The position numbers were made by a program, and so were the translations under genes. A stretch of 64,000 nt of DNA from Sporolactobacillus sp. CQH2019 (GTDB lineage Bacteria; Bacillota; Bacilli; Bacillales; Sporolactobacillaceae): NCBI RefSeq assembly GCF_028765345.1, contig NZ_JARAJZ010000013.1, positions 51,987-115,986 on the forward strand, written 5' to 3'. This document shows positions 18,940-28,183 of the stretch, piece by piece. The notes below the pieces were generated by a model, which ran no database searches, was not told the origin of the DNA, and saw nothing but the letters and a program-made list of their open reading frames with translations. Position 1 is the first letter of the stretch, and each line of letters begins with the position of its first letter.

Positions 18940-19698
18940 ATGAAAAACGGAGCGGAAGCACCCTTATCTACAATTGAAGCCCTTCAAAAAGAACGCGATG
19001 CGTTGAAAAAACAAAACGCCGAACTGACACTGAGGCTGAAAGGGTTCGAAGAACAACTCCGTCTCAGCCAAAAACGCCAGTTTGGCGCTTCAAGTGAAAA
19101 GACGCATCCGGAGCAGCTCACCCTGCAACTGTTCAACGAGGCAGAGAGTGAATCGAATCCACAAGCACCCGAACCTACGCTTGAAACCATCACCTATAAG
19201 CGAGAGAAGACTGCTGGGCAACGCAAGAAAAAACTGGACAACCTTCCGGTTGAGGTGATCGATTATCGCCTGCCCGAAGAAGAACAGGTTTGCGCCTGCT
19301 GTGGCGGTATCCTGCATGAAATGACCACGGAAGTCCGCGAGGAAGTGAAGGTCATCCCAGCAGAAATCAAAGTCGTTCGGCATGTCCGTCATATCTATGC
19401 CTGCCGGCACTGCGAAAATAAGGGAACGAAAACACCGATTGTGACCGCACCAGCTCCGAAGCCGGTTTTTCCCAAAAGTTTGGCGTCCCCTTCGATGATG
19501 GCGCAGACGATGTGTCAAAAGTATCTGGATGCTCAGCCGCTTTACCGTCAGGAGCAACAGTTCAAACGGCTCGGTGTCACCCTTTCCCGGCAAACTCTAG
19601 GCAACTGGATTCTCTATGGTGCCCGGCAATGGCTCGCCTTAATTTATGATCGCATGAAGAGGCATCTGTTAGAACGCGATATCCTCCATGCGGATGAG
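18940..19698 (+). pseudogene. tnpC: IS66 transposase TnpC, 5' part
   Basis: The first 253 codons of the IS66 transposase: an N-terminal coiled coil (QKERDALKKQNAELTLRLKG), a zinc-binding region (CACCGG, then CRHCENK) and the start of the DDE core up to HADE. At codon 253 (GAG, 19696-19698) the gene is interrupted by the RIT element. The frame then reads only Leu-Cys-stop. It resumes exactly in phase at 22873. Joined, the two parts would give about 531 residues, full length for the family. Confidence 0.9.
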
Positions 19699-19718
19699 TT
19701 ATGTTGAGCTCAACATAA
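19699..19718. repeat. 20-bp perfect palindrome at RIT left end
   Basis: TTATGTTGAG followed directly by its complement CTCAACATAA. The half-site ATTATGTTGAG recurs inside the left repeat (19740-19750) and near the right end (22782-22792). It is a likely recombinase core or arm site. Confidence 0.7.
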
Positions 19719-19866
19719 TTCATCTTATGGAGAGTCATTTATTATGTTGAGTCAACCTTGATTAATTTACAGAGGTCGCTGTACTTCTAGTATTTGAGTG
19801 CAGTTTCTGGAAGTACAACTTAACATAACATTTTGATGCTATCTTTAGAATGGGAGGTGCATCAAA

Positions 19867-20802
19867 ATGCATGCAAAAGCGACAAAAATTCTCCTTAGGT
19901 ATGAGGACTATTCAGATACCTTAGAAGATTATCTGAACTTAGAGGAATTCAGAAAACTATCCCCACTGACGATTTCATCCAAAAGAATAACGATTATTTC
20001 TTTTATGAATTATCTCGGTGATAGTAACGTGAGAAATTTTCAGAACTGTAGTCAAAGTCATGTTACCGGTTATCTATCTTCCCTTTCCAAATTATCTTCT
20101 TCCACCATAAGTGGACGCACATTTATTTTGCGTCACTTCTTTAATTTTTTACACGCCAAAAACCTTACCCTGTTCTCAGGCAATGAACTATTTCCAGTCA
20201 TATTTACCAACAAACGAGAACGTATCCTTTCATTTTATTCCATTGAAGAAATCAGACGAACCATTTATGCCGTAGACAGAAGTACATTTTATGGGAAAAG
20301 GGACTTTGTTGTTGTATTACTCGCTGCGGAACTTGGTATCCGTTCCAGTGACATTATCCGATTAAAAATGTCAGATATCCATTGGGAACGCAATACCATT
20401 GAATTTGTTCAGTATAAGACTAAGACTTTCAATCAGTTACCGCTGTTGGAAAATATCAAATATGCATTAATTGATTACATCAAAAATGAGCGTCCCAAAA
20501 CAAACTCAGATTACATTTTTATTGGTATTAAAAATGGGGGGAAACCCTTGACTAATTCTTGCTTACACCAAGCGGTCTCTAAGTATTTCAAAAAGGCTAA
20601 CATTGATATTTCGGAACGAAAACATGGTCCACATGCTATGCGACATTCTCTGGCAAGTGCCATACTCCATAATAACACTCCGATGTATGTAATTAAGGAG
20701 ACGTTAGGACACTCGAACATCAACACCACGAGGATGTATCTTAATATCGATATTGACGCCTTAAGACAATTGGCTTTGGAGGTGCCGTGTGAAACACTAT
20801 GA
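19867..20802 (+). CDS. tyrosine recombinase RitA
   Basis: A 311-residue site-specific recombinase. It has an N-terminal SAM-like core-binding domain (about 10-100) and a C-terminal catalytic domain. The catalytic arginine lies in ELGIRSSDIIRLK, the H-x-x-R box in HAMRHS, and the late His and the nucleophilic Tyr in LGHSNINTTRMYL. A GGGAGGTG ribosome site precedes ATG 19867. First of three overlapping genes. Confidence 0.9.
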   Translation: MHAKATKILLRYEDYSDTLEDYLNLEEFRKLSPLTISSKRITIISFMNYLGDSNVRNFQNCSQSHVTGYLSSLSKLSSSTISGRTFILRHFFNFLHAKNLTLFSGNELFPVIFTNKRERILSFYSIEEIRRTIYAVDRSTFYGKRDFVVVLLAAELGIRSSDIIRLKMSDIHWERNTIEFVQYKTKTFNQLPLLENIKYALIDYIKNERPKTNSDYIFIGIKNGGKPLTNSCLHQAVSKYFKKANIDISERKHGPHAMRHSLASAILHNNTPMYVIKETLGHSNINTTRMYLNIDIDALRQLALEVPCETL

Positions 20803-21766
20803 TACCTTCGGTTTTTCTGAGATCTATCGTGACATTGCTTTAGAATATGTAGATTATAAACAGTCCTTAGGATTCAAGTATTCGTACGCTGAACAGTCAA
20901 AAATAAACAGGATGCTTCGTTTTATATATGCTCATTCAAAATCGGATCCTATACTGGCTTTACAGCCAGAACTGGTTAAAGCGTATGCAAAAAAAAGGGA
21001 CAATGAAAGTGCCAGAACCCTCCATACAAGGCAATCCCATATAAGACAGTTTGCCTTATTCTTAAACTTGAGAGGTATATCCGCCTTTGTCTACCCGAAG
21101 GAACTCGTTAAAGTTTCAAAAAGTTTTGTCCCCTATATCTTTACCAAAGATGAAATGAACCGGATTTTTCAGGAAGCTGACGCAATCAAACCAAACAAGA
21201 ATAAGTTTATAAATACCCCCTATATATATCCTGCGGTCATCCGTATGTTATATGGAAGTGGTTTACGTGTGAGTGAAGCCCTTGCTCTCAAATGTGAACA
21301 CGTTGATCTAGATAACGGAATTCTTGTCGTTATGAAGGGGAAAAATAATGTTTCCCGGTTAGTTCCAGTATCTGAATCACTAAGACAGTATTTATCTATT
21401 TATAATTCAAAGGTTGTAAGAATGGGAAATCCATACTTTTTCCCAGCGCTTCACCTGGAAAGATATGCTCCAATAACGATCAGGAATCAGTTTAAAATGC
21501 TGGAGGAGAAAGCAGGTATACCCCAGTTAAGTACCGGAAGGTACCCTCGTGTTCATGACCTAAGACATACCTTCAGTGTCCATGCCCTAGAACAAATGAT
21601 TCGTAAAGGTATGGATCCTTATTGCTCGCTTCCGATCCTCAGCACCTATCTTGGGCACAAAGATGTGGAATCGACAGAAAAATATCTGCGTTTAACTAAA
21701 CAGTACTTTATTGATATCCTTCAGTTTAGCCTCGAAAATGCAGAAAAGATCTTTCCGGAGGTGTAA
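20789..21766 (+). CDS. tyrosine recombinase RitB
   Basis: A 325-residue tyrosine recombinase starting at GTG 20789, 14 bp inside the end of RitA and after GGAGGTG, so translation is coupled. The catalytic set is visible: Arg in GSGLRVSEALALK, HDLRHT, LGHKDVESTEKYL with the nucleophilic tyrosine. It has a longer insert between the H-x-x-R box and the tyrosine than RitA, as is usual for the middle gene of such trios. Confidence 0.9.
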   Translation: MKHYDTFGFSEIYRDIALEYVDYKQSLGFKYSYAEQSKINRMLRFIYAHSKSDPILALQPELVKAYAKKRDNESARTLHTRQSHIRQFALFLNLRGISAFVYPKELVKVSKSFVPYIFTKDEMNRIFQEADAIKPNKNKFINTPYIYPAVIRMLYGSGLRVSEALALKCEHVDLDNGILVVMKGKNNVSRLVPVSESLRQYLSIYNSKVVRMGNPYFFPALHLERYAPITIRNQFKMLEEKAGIPQLSTGRYPRVHDLRHTFSVHALEQMIRKGMDPYCSLPILSTYLGHKDVESTEKYLRLTKQYFIDILQFSLENAEKIFPEV

Positions 21767-21768
21767 CT

Positions 21769-22779
21769 ATGCGTAAAAAGGAATTATCTTATTATGTTAC
21801 CAACTTCTTTACTGAATATCTTGGTGGAGAGGCAGGCCTGTCAACCAATACAATTAAATCATACCGGGATGCATTCATACTTTTCTATAAGTACCTTGAA
21901 GAAGCTGGCACCTGCAAGATCAGTAAACTTAAAATGGATATGTTGAATGCAGATAATATAACTGGATTTTTGGACTGGCTGGAACAATCAAGAGGTTGCA
22001 GTATTCGTTCAAGAAACCAACGCCTCGCGGCGTTAAAAGCTTTCTGTAGCTATGTCATACGCAGAAGTCCGGAGGAAAGTGCCTTATGTCAGGGTGTCTT
22101 AAAAATACGTATAAAGAAAGCACCACAGAAATCTGTCGAATATCTAAGTGAAGCAGCCGTTGAATATCTCCTAAAAATACCTAACAGCCATTCTATGCAA
22201 GGTATTCGCGAGCTTGCAATGATTGCTTTAATGTACGAATCGGGTTGCAGAGTTCAGGAACTCATCGATTTAAGAGTTGGCGACATTGCCTTTCGAAGTC
22301 CAAACACGCTTCCCCTAACAGGAAAAGGAAATAAATCAAGAGTAGTCCCTATAAGTACCAACGCCGCGAACATTATAAAAACTTATTTGAATTCCGCTGG
22401 TATTAATGACACGAGGCACCCAGTATTTGTTAACAGATATAATAAAACCTTGTCAAGGTCAGGAGTGTCCTATGTACTTGATAAATATGGACAAATAGCA
22501 CGCAAAGCAAGATCAGATTTATTTCCGTCTAAGCTACATCCGCATATATTGAGACATTCCAAAGCAATGCATCTTCTTGAAAATGGAGTGAACCTTATAT
22601 ATATTAGGGATTTTCTTGGACATTCATCAGTCACCACAACGGAAATTTATGCAAGATATAGCCCTGAACTGAAAAGAAAATATATTGAGCAGGCTGGTAC
22701 TCTAATTACAGACACTGTAGAAGAATACACTGATGGTGAAAAGGAAGCATTGATTGACTGGCTCCGGGAAAACATCTAA
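21769..22779 (+). CDS. tyrosine recombinase RitC
   Basis: A 336-residue XerC/D-like recombinase 2 bp after RitB, with GGAGGTG upstream of ATG 21769. The core-binding domain carries GLSTNTIKSYRDA. The catalytic residues are in ESGCRVQELIDL, HILRHS and LGHSSVTTTEIYARY. It is the most XerD-like of the three. Confidence 0.9.
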   Translation: MRKKELSYYVTNFFTEYLGGEAGLSTNTIKSYRDAFILFYKYLEEAGTCKISKLKMDMLNADNITGFLDWLEQSRGCSIRSRNQRLAALKAFCSYVIRRSPEESALCQGVLKIRIKKAPQKSVEYLSEAAVEYLLKIPNSHSMQGIRELAMIALMYESGCRVQELIDLRVGDIAFRSPNTLPLTGKGNKSRVVPISTNAANIIKTYLNSAGINDTRHPVFVNRYNKTLSRSGVSYVLDKYGQIARKARSDLFPSKLHPHILRHSKAMHLLENGVNLIYIRDFLGHSSVTTTEIYARYSPELKRKYIEQAGTLITDTVEEYTDGEKEALIDWLRENI

Positions 22780-22872
22780 ATAATTATGTTGAGCGGTTAT
22801 GCCGCATACCCTGCGTTCGTGCGACATTTTACCCCTCAACTTTACATAATAAATGACTTTCCATAAGATGAA

Positions 22873-23709
22873 ACCACGCTGCAGGTTCTGCGTGAACCCG
22901 GTCGTCCGGCGACCTCCAAATCCTATTTGTGGCTCTATCGCAGCGGACAAGTCGGACCACCGACCGTCCTTTACGATTATCAGACGACACGGGCTGGGAA
23001 GCATCCAGCCAAATTTTTGGATGGTTTTCACGGATATCTTCAAGTTGACGGTTATGCCGGTTATCATAAAGTCGAAAAAGTCACGCTCGTCTGTTGCTGG
23101 GCCCATGCCCGACGCAAATTTGACGAAGCATTGAAAGCTCTTCCTCCTTCAGCCAAAGAATCATCCGTTACGGCCAAGGAGGGGCTCGACTACTGTAATC
23201 AACTTTTCACCATTGAACGTGAACTGAAAAAGGAAAAACGTTCTGCCGAAGAACGCTATCGGATTCGCTTGAAAAAAAGTCAACCCATTCTTCAGGCTTT
23301 TTCGGCATGGCTTCAAAAGCAGGCACCCAGGGTGCTGCCGAAAAGCGCCCTTGGAATCGCCATCAAATATTGTCGAGAACGCTGGGAATCCCTCAATGCT
23401 TTTCTTAAAGATGGCCGACTGGAATTGGATAATAATCGGGCCGAACGCTCAATCAAACCCTTTGTAATCGGAAGGAAAAACTGGCTGTTTTCTAACACAC
23501 CGAAGGGTGCCAAGGCAAGTGCCATCGTATACAGTGTCATTGAAACCGCTAAGGAGAACGGACTTCGACCTTTTCAATACTTATCCTATCTCTTTGAACA
23601 ACTACCAAATCTTGAGCAAGTCACAGAAGAAGCAGTGGATTCACTGCTTCCATGGTCCAAGACCCTTCCGCCCGAATGTCGGCTGACCACAGAAGCATCA
23701 AGAGTATAA
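22873..23709 (+). pseudogene. tnpC: IS66 transposase TnpC, 3' part
   Basis: The continuation of the transposase, in frame from ACC 22873: TTLQVLREPGRPATSKSYLW, then FHGYLQVDGYAGY with a catalytic Asp, the CCWAHARRKF segment, and LELDNNRAERSIKPFVIGRK carrying the last acidic residue and the IS66 C-terminal domain. The C-terminal SVIETAKENGLRPFQYL tail is complete. Separated from its 5' half by the RIT element, so no intact transposase is made. Confidence 0.9.
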
Positions 23710-23710
23710 A

Positions 23711-23743
23711 GAATAACCCTCACTTTTCAAGGTGGGGGTTATT
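23711..23743 (+). terminator. hairpin at the IS66 right end
   Basis: AATAACCCTCAC, a short loop, then GGTGGGGGTTATT form a stem with one mismatch just after the tnpC stop and overlapping the right terminal repeat. It may end transposase transcription and limit read-through into the CoA-transferase gene. Confidence 0.5.
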
Positions 23744-23780
23744 TGACGCTTACACTACACAGAGGAGAAGGAGATGCATT

Positions 23781-24513
23781 ATGGCAAAAATAATCGACAT
23801 CAAGAATGCGGCAGGTTTAATTGAAAGCGGTTCCAGTATATTAATATCCGGATTTTTAGGCTGCGGGTCCCCTTTGCTGCTCATCGACGCTCTGGTCGAA
23901 AAAAATGTCAAAGATCTAACGGTGATTAGTCCGGTTTCCGCACTTCCGGGGCGGAATCATGATATCGGCAAGCTGGCGGCCAATCATCAGATTAAAAAAT
24001 TTATCGGCTCACACATCGGGACAAACAAAGATTTAAGTCAGCAATACTTGGATGAGACACTGGAAGTTGAATTTGTTCCCCAGGGCACGCTTGTTGAACA
24101 AATTCGCGCTTTCGGAGCCGGACTTGGAGCGGTCGTTACTCCGGTCGGCGTGGGCACGCAGCAGGAAGAGAATCACGAAAAAATCAAGATTGACGGAAAA
24201 AGAATATCTGCTCTATAAGCCGCTAGGCGCTGATTTTGCTCTCCTGAAGGGCAATAAGGCGGATGAATACGGAAATCTAACGGCAAATGGCAGTTCAAAA
24301 TCAACAAATCTGATCAATGCATTGGCCGGCAAAACAGTGATTGCGGAAGTCGATGAGATTGTCGCACCTGGCAAAATCGATCCAAGTGATGTCCTTGTTC
24401 CGGGCATTTTAGTAGACTACATTGTTCAAGGACGAAAATCCGAAGAAGTAAGAGCCTATTATACTCAGCTTTGGAACGATCTCGGTTGGCTCGCAGAGGA
24501 GGGGCAGGCATGA
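23781..24513 (+). pseudogene. acetate/acetoacetate-type CoA transferase subunit A, one frameshift
   Basis: A family I CoA transferase alpha subunit. The first frame (23781-24218) contains the glycine-rich GSSILISGFLGCGSPLLLID and EFVPQGTLVEQIRAFGAG. After an A5 run at 24197-24201 the family sequence continues in another frame (YLLYKPLGADFALLKG to the stop at 24513). One extra A would explain the break. It overlaps the start of subunit B (ATGA). GAGGAGAAGGAG precedes ATG 23781. It could be a true pseudogene, a sequencing error in the A run, or a slippery site. Confidence 0.8.
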
Positions 24514-25163
24514 ACGCAAAAGAAATTATTGCCAGAAGAGTCGGTCAGGAATTTAAGGACGGAGCGGTTGTAAATCTCGGTTTCGGAATCCCGAATATGG
24601 CCGCCAATTATATTCCCGAAGGCGTACAGGTGGTGCTGCAGGCGGAAAACGGTGCATTACGTTTCGGCGGAAAACCAACCCGGAGCACACTGGATCCCGA
24701 TGTTTATAATTCCGGCGGGCAGCCGATTACGCTGCGCCTGGGAGCGGCTGTTTTTGATATTGCCACTTCATTCGCTATTATCCGCGGGGGTCATGTGGAT
24801 ATGACGGTTCTTGGAGCGCTCGAGGTCGACCAGGAAGGAAATATCGCCAACTGGCTTATCCCGGGCGTTTTAAGCCCGGGAATGGGCGGAGCGATGGATT
24901 TGCTGGTCGGTGCAAAAAAGGTTGTCGCTTCTATTCAACATACGGATAAAAAGGGAAATTCAAAAATATTGAAGAAATGCAGATTGCCGCTATCCGCAGT
25001 GCATGCGGTCGACCTGATTGTTACCGATTTGGCCGTTTTCGAAGTGCGGGATAAGAAACTGCTGCTGACCGAAACGGTCCCCAGAATCACGGTTGATGAA
25101 GTTCTTGCCAAGACGGAAGCTGATGTAATTGTTTCTGATCACGTTAAAGAGATGTCTCTTTAA
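24510..25163 (+). CDS. acetate/acetoacetate-type CoA transferase subunit B
   Basis: 217 residues, a family I CoA transferase beta subunit. The catalytic glutamate lies in VVLQAENGALRFG. Downstream are the conserved FAIIRGGHVDMTVLGALEVD and PGMGGAMDLLVGAK segments. It moves CoA between short acyl-CoA and acetoacetate or acetate. ATG 24510 follows GAGGAGGGGC and overlaps the subunit A stop. It is intact while its partner is frameshifted. Distinct from the ScoAB pair at 31-32.6 kb. Confidence 0.88.
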   Translation: MNAKEIIARRVGQEFKDGAVVNLGFGIPNMAANYIPEGVQVVLQAENGALRFGGKPTRSTLDPDVYNSGGQPITLRLGAAVFDIATSFAIIRGGHVDMTVLGALEVDQEGNIANWLIPGVLSPGMGGAMDLLVGAKKVVASIQHTDKKGNSKILKKCRLPLSAVHAVDLIVTDLAVFEVRDKKLLLTETVPRITVDEVLAKTEADVIVSDHVKEMSL

Positions 25164-25189
25164 AATTTTTCTACCGTTCGATTGGGGCC

Positions 25190-25348
25190 ATGGCCTCCGC
25201 CGCCCGCTATCACCCGAATCACATCAATGACTATTACCAACGCAAAAAGCACCCCCCCGGTGCCAGTGCCAAGAAGATTGCGATTGCGGCGGTACATCGA
25301 TTGATTCGGACCTGTACTATACCACGATTGTTCAATCTATTCCCCTAA
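25190..25348 (+). pseudogene. IS110-family transposase C-terminal scrap
   Basis: 53 codons reading MASAARYHPNHINDYYQRK and then KKIAIAAVHRLIRT before a stop. This resembles the extreme C-terminus of IS110/IS1111-type transposases (parallel to SAxRxNPxIxxYYxRxxxxGKxxKxAxxAxxRKL). No upstream part and no ribosome site. Assignment is by recalled pattern only. Confidence 0.5.
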
Positions 25349-25374
25349 TTCCCTGCGCCCCAAGCGCTGGGAAT

Positions 25375-25491
25375 TTTTCTACAAAACCATTTCAGCTTCA
25401 ATGTCAGTTCGGCGTTTTGTTTTTTCAGCGCGTCGCGTTCCTTCTTCAGGGCTTCAATTGTTGGTAAGGGTACAACCGTTCTGTTTTCCAT
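25375..25491 (-). pseudogene. IS66 TnpC N-terminal scrap
   Basis: The minus strand from ATG 25491 reads LPTIEALKKERDALKKQNAE and continues as LTLKLKWF, near-identical to the N-terminus of the IS66 TnpC at 18940 (LSTIEALQKERDALKKQ). The rest of the transposase is absent. A second, older IS66 insertion. Confidence 0.75.
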
Positions 25492-25597
25492 GCTTCCCAT
25501 TGTATAGCCTTTGTAATTGACACTCCTCTGCCGTTACAGACACACAAACGAGCTGTCATCGTGAGCTGCCGCCAAGTCTGTCTCTCACATCAACGGG

Positions 25598-27370
25598 TTA
25601 AACCGTATAGCCTCCCGTCCTGATGACATGGCTAGCAATCTTCGTTTTCACTTGCATTAAATTGACTGGTACTCTTTTCGTTAACTTTCCAGCAACGGCC
25701 AATGTATTCTTTAATGCGTCATCTTCTGTAACGTCAACCAAAACTTCTTTCGTAAGAGATTCGACTTTTTCAAAGCCTTTCTGAATAAACAGCTGTGCCA
25801 TATCCAGGCTGTTGTCCGCTTTCTCACTTCCCAGTTTTTCTAGACGTTTCATCGAACGAAGCAGCACGCTTTCCATTGTAAAGATCTGAATGATGATGTC
25901 ACTAAGATTACCGATGACTTGCTGATTCTGCAACAGCTTTCGCTCGTACCTGTTTGTCGCCTCTCTAAGAGCAAGCAGCACGAGCCTCTTTGCGCGAGAG
26001 ACCAAGCCGGCTTCTCCAGCCAGAATACCACTAGGCGCTGAAGATTCCGGGCTTTCGATTTCGAGTGCCTTAATTTTTTCAAATAAGGGTAGTTCACCCT
26101 TTGTGTCTTTCTTCAATAAAGTGCTGACAATGACCAACCGGTTGATTTCGTTCGTCCCTTCAAAAATCCGGTTGATTCGTGAATCCCGGTATATCCGCTC
26201 AATTTTGTATTCCTGGGTATACCCGTATCCGCCGTGAATCTGCACGCCTTCATCGGCAACGGCTTGCAGCGTCTCGGATCCGAACACTTTGTTGATGGAG
26301 CACTCGATGGCGTACTCAGCAATACCCTTAGCCGACTGATGGCCTGCTTCCGGGCTTGTATGATCCACACCTTTGAGCGACTCGTCGATGAGACCGGCCG
26401 TTCGATAGACGATGCTTTCCAGCGCGTAGATCTTCGTATTCATTTCAGCTAGTTTCTTCTGGATCAATGGAAAAGACGAGACCGGCTTTCCAAACTGGAT
26501 TCTTTCATTTGCGAACTTGGTGGCAAGCTCAATCGCTTCTTTTGCTGCGCCGAGCCCAGTCATGCCAAGCTTAAAACGACCGATATTAAGTATGTTAAAA
26601 GCGATGATGTGTCCTCTGCCTACCTCGCCGAGTAGATTTTCTACAGGTACTTTCACATCTTCGAAAATAACTGGACGGGTTGACGATCCTTTAATTCCCA
26701 TCTTTTTCTCCTCAGGGCCGAGGCTGACTCCATCCATCGTCCTTTCAACAATGAAAGCGGTAAAATTTCTCCCGTCGATTTTGGCGTAAACAATAAAAAG
26801 ATCGGCAAATCCGGCATTCGTGATAAATTGTTTCTGTCCGTTTAAAAGATAATACTTGCCATCTTCTGACAATCTGGCTGTTGTTCTCGCGCTGAGGGCA
26901 TCAGATCCTGAGGCCGGCTCAGTCAGGCAGTACGCAGCAATCTTCTGTCCGCTCGCTAGGTCGGGGAGATATTTTTCCTTCTGCTTTTTATTGCCGAAAA
27001 AAACAATGGGCAGCGTTCCAATCCCTGTGTGAACTGACGCCGACAAGCAAAATGACGACCCTTTGGCAAGCGACTCTGTGATTAAAGCGGCACTCACTTT
27101 ATCGAGACCAAGACCTCCGAAGGGTTCGGGTACATCTGCACCAAGAAGGCCGAGTTCACCTGCTTCGCGGAGCAGTTTCACCGTTAAATCATAGTCGAGA
27201 CTCTCAATCTGCTGATCATGAGGAACCACCGACTTGTCAATAAAACTTTTTGTGGTTTCCGCAAACATTAACTGTTCTTCCGTGAAGTCTTCCGGGGTTA
27301 CGACCGTTTCCTTATCAATCCTGTCAATTAAGAAACGTCCCCCACCGGTTTTCTCGCTTTTCAGTACCAC
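25598..27370 (-). CDS. acyl-CoA dehydrogenase (FadE-like)
   Basis: 590 residues, the long FadE form with a C-terminal extension. The FAD/acyl-CoA core has AAYCLTEPASGSDALSA (substrate/FAD loop), NGQKQFITNAGFADLFIVYA, and HGGYGYTQEYKIERIYRDSR followed by INRIFEGTNEINR with the catalytic glutamate. It catalyses alpha-beta oxidation of acyl-CoA, passing electrons to an electron-transfer flavoprotein. GTG 27370 follows GGAGAGG. It is the only intact gene of what looks like an hbd-crt-fadF-fadE operon, the upstream genes being broken. Confidence 0.9.
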   Translation of the reverse strand: MVLKSEKTGGGRFLIDRIDKETVVTPEDFTEEQLMFAETTKSFIDKSVVPHDQQIESLDYDLTVKLLREAGELGLLGADVPEPFGGLGLDKVSAALITESLAKGSSFCLSASVHTGIGTLPIVFFGNKKQKEKYLPDLASGQKIAAYCLTEPASGSDALSARTTARLSEDGKYYLLNGQKQFITNAGFADLFIVYAKIDGRNFTAFIVERTMDGVSLGPEEKKMGIKGSSTRPVIFEDVKVPVENLLGEVGRGHIIAFNILNIGRFKLGMTGLGAAKEAIELATKFANERIQFGKPVSSFPLIQKKLAEMNTKIYALESIVYRTAGLIDESLKGVDHTSPEAGHQSAKGIAEYAIECSINKVFGSETLQAVADEGVQIHGGYGYTQEYKIERIYRDSRINRIFEGTNEINRLVIVSTLLKKDTKGELPLFEKIKALEIESPESSAPSGILAGEAGLVSRAKRLVLLALREATNRYERKLLQNQQVIGNLSDIIIQIFTMESVLLRSMKRLEKLGSEKADNSLDMAQLFIQKGFEKVESLTKEVLVDVTEDDALKNTLAVAGKLTKRVPVNLMQVKTKIASHVIRTGGYTV

Positions 27371-27432
27371 GTTGATCCTCTCCTTTATAAAAAATGATGG
27401 ATTCTGGATTTTCCATTCAAACCATTGAAGGT

Positions 27433-27975
27433 TTATTCCAGGCCAAAAGCGGATTCAGCAAGAACCTCGGCGATGTCCTTCGTCCGGACGAGTTCATCGA
27501 CGCCCTTCGTTTTCGTTCCATCGAACAGCATAGTCAGGCAGTAAGGGCAGGCACTGGATATGATCCACGGATGAGCCTCTAGTGCTTGTTCCGTACGGGC
27601 GATATTGACCCTTTTTCCGACATTTTCCTCCATCCATTCTTCCACCCCCGGCCCCACAGCACATGGCTTTTTCCCTGGAACGCTTCATTTCAACGAGCTC
27701 GACACCGGGGATTGCCTTCCAAACATTCCGGGCCTGATCAAACACGCCATTGTAGCAGCCGAGATAGCAGGAATCATGGTAGGTGATCCGCTCATTTACC
27801 GGATGTTTGAGGCTTCGCTGACCAGCTGATCGAGGAATTGCGTATGGTGCAGAACCTCTGCTTTCAGGCCGAACTCCGGTATTCATTTCTAAATGTATGA
27901 AGAGTATGTGGACAAGCTGTCACAATCTTTTGGACGTGATACTTTTCCAACGTTGTGATGTTTTCCCCGCACAGC
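27433..27975 (-). pseudogene. FadF-like iron-sulfur (CCG-domain) protein, C-terminal remnant
   Basis: The C-terminal heterodisulfide-reductase-like part of FadF in several frames. It reads [20 protein letters not shown] (about 27960-27900), then [20 protein letters not shown] and [20 protein letters not shown] (27800-27650), then [20 protein letters not shown] and [11 protein letters not shown] (27620-27500). The two CCG cysteine motifs are still visible. At least three frameshifts and loss of the N-terminal half make it non-functional. It lies just upstream of the acyl-CoA dehydrogenase gene. Confidence 0.85.
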
Positions 27976-28049
27976 TCCTAGAACTGATAATATATTTAGC
28001 TTCAGCATCATTTACTTTTCCATTCTCAATAACAATTTTTTCCTCTGTA

Positions 28050-28172
28050 TCAAACCGCCTCTTCAGGCTCTCTTAATACCTTCGTATTCAGTGCATTCGG
28101 GGATTCCGGGCGATTGATCGTGAGAAAAGCAATATGATCTTCCGTTTTCAGCTCAACATATTGACGGTTCAC
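28050..28172 (-). pseudogene. enoyl-CoA hydratase (crt) N-terminal remnant
   Basis: From GTG 28172 (after a GAGGGC site) the minus strand reads VNRQYVELKTEDHIAFLTIN and RPESPNALNTKVLREPEEAV before a stop, the N-terminus of a crotonase-family protein. The start is 12 bp after the hbd stop, so it was the next gene of the operon. The remaining 200-odd residues are gone. Confidence 0.75.
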
Positions 28173-28183
28173 GCCCTCATCCC

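Larger units (their letters stand above)
19699..22872 (+). mobile_element. recombinase-in-trio (RIT) element
   Basis: Three adjacent, overlapping tyrosine recombinase genes in one direction, bounded by inverted repeats. The left copy is 19719-19747 and the right copy 22844-22872, identical at 28 of 29 positions and beginning TTCATCTTATGG. A perfect 20-bp palindrome (19699-19718, TTATGTTGAGCTCAACATAA) lies outside the left repeat. Removing 19699-22872 restores the IS66 tnpC frame exactly, which fixes the borders, although GATGA occurs at both junctions. No passenger genes are present. Confidence 0.85.
18140..23753 (+). mobile_element. IS66-family element interrupted by a RIT element
   Basis: The ends are perfect 15-bp inverted repeats: GTAAGCGTCAAATAA at 18140-18154 and its complement at 23739-23753, the typical IS66 terminus. 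Inside are tnpA, tnpB and tnpC in the IS66 order. Without the nested 3174-bp insert the element would be 2440 bp, a normal IS66 size. The 8-bp flanks (TAATAATA left, ACTACACA right) do not match, so no target duplication is visible. It lies 27 bp upstream of a CoA-transferase gene and may have separated it from its promoter. Confidence 0.9.

Noticed and set aside
18132-23761. Target-site duplication of the IS66 element
   Set aside because: The 8-bp flanks TAATAATA and ACTACACA do not match, so none is claimed.
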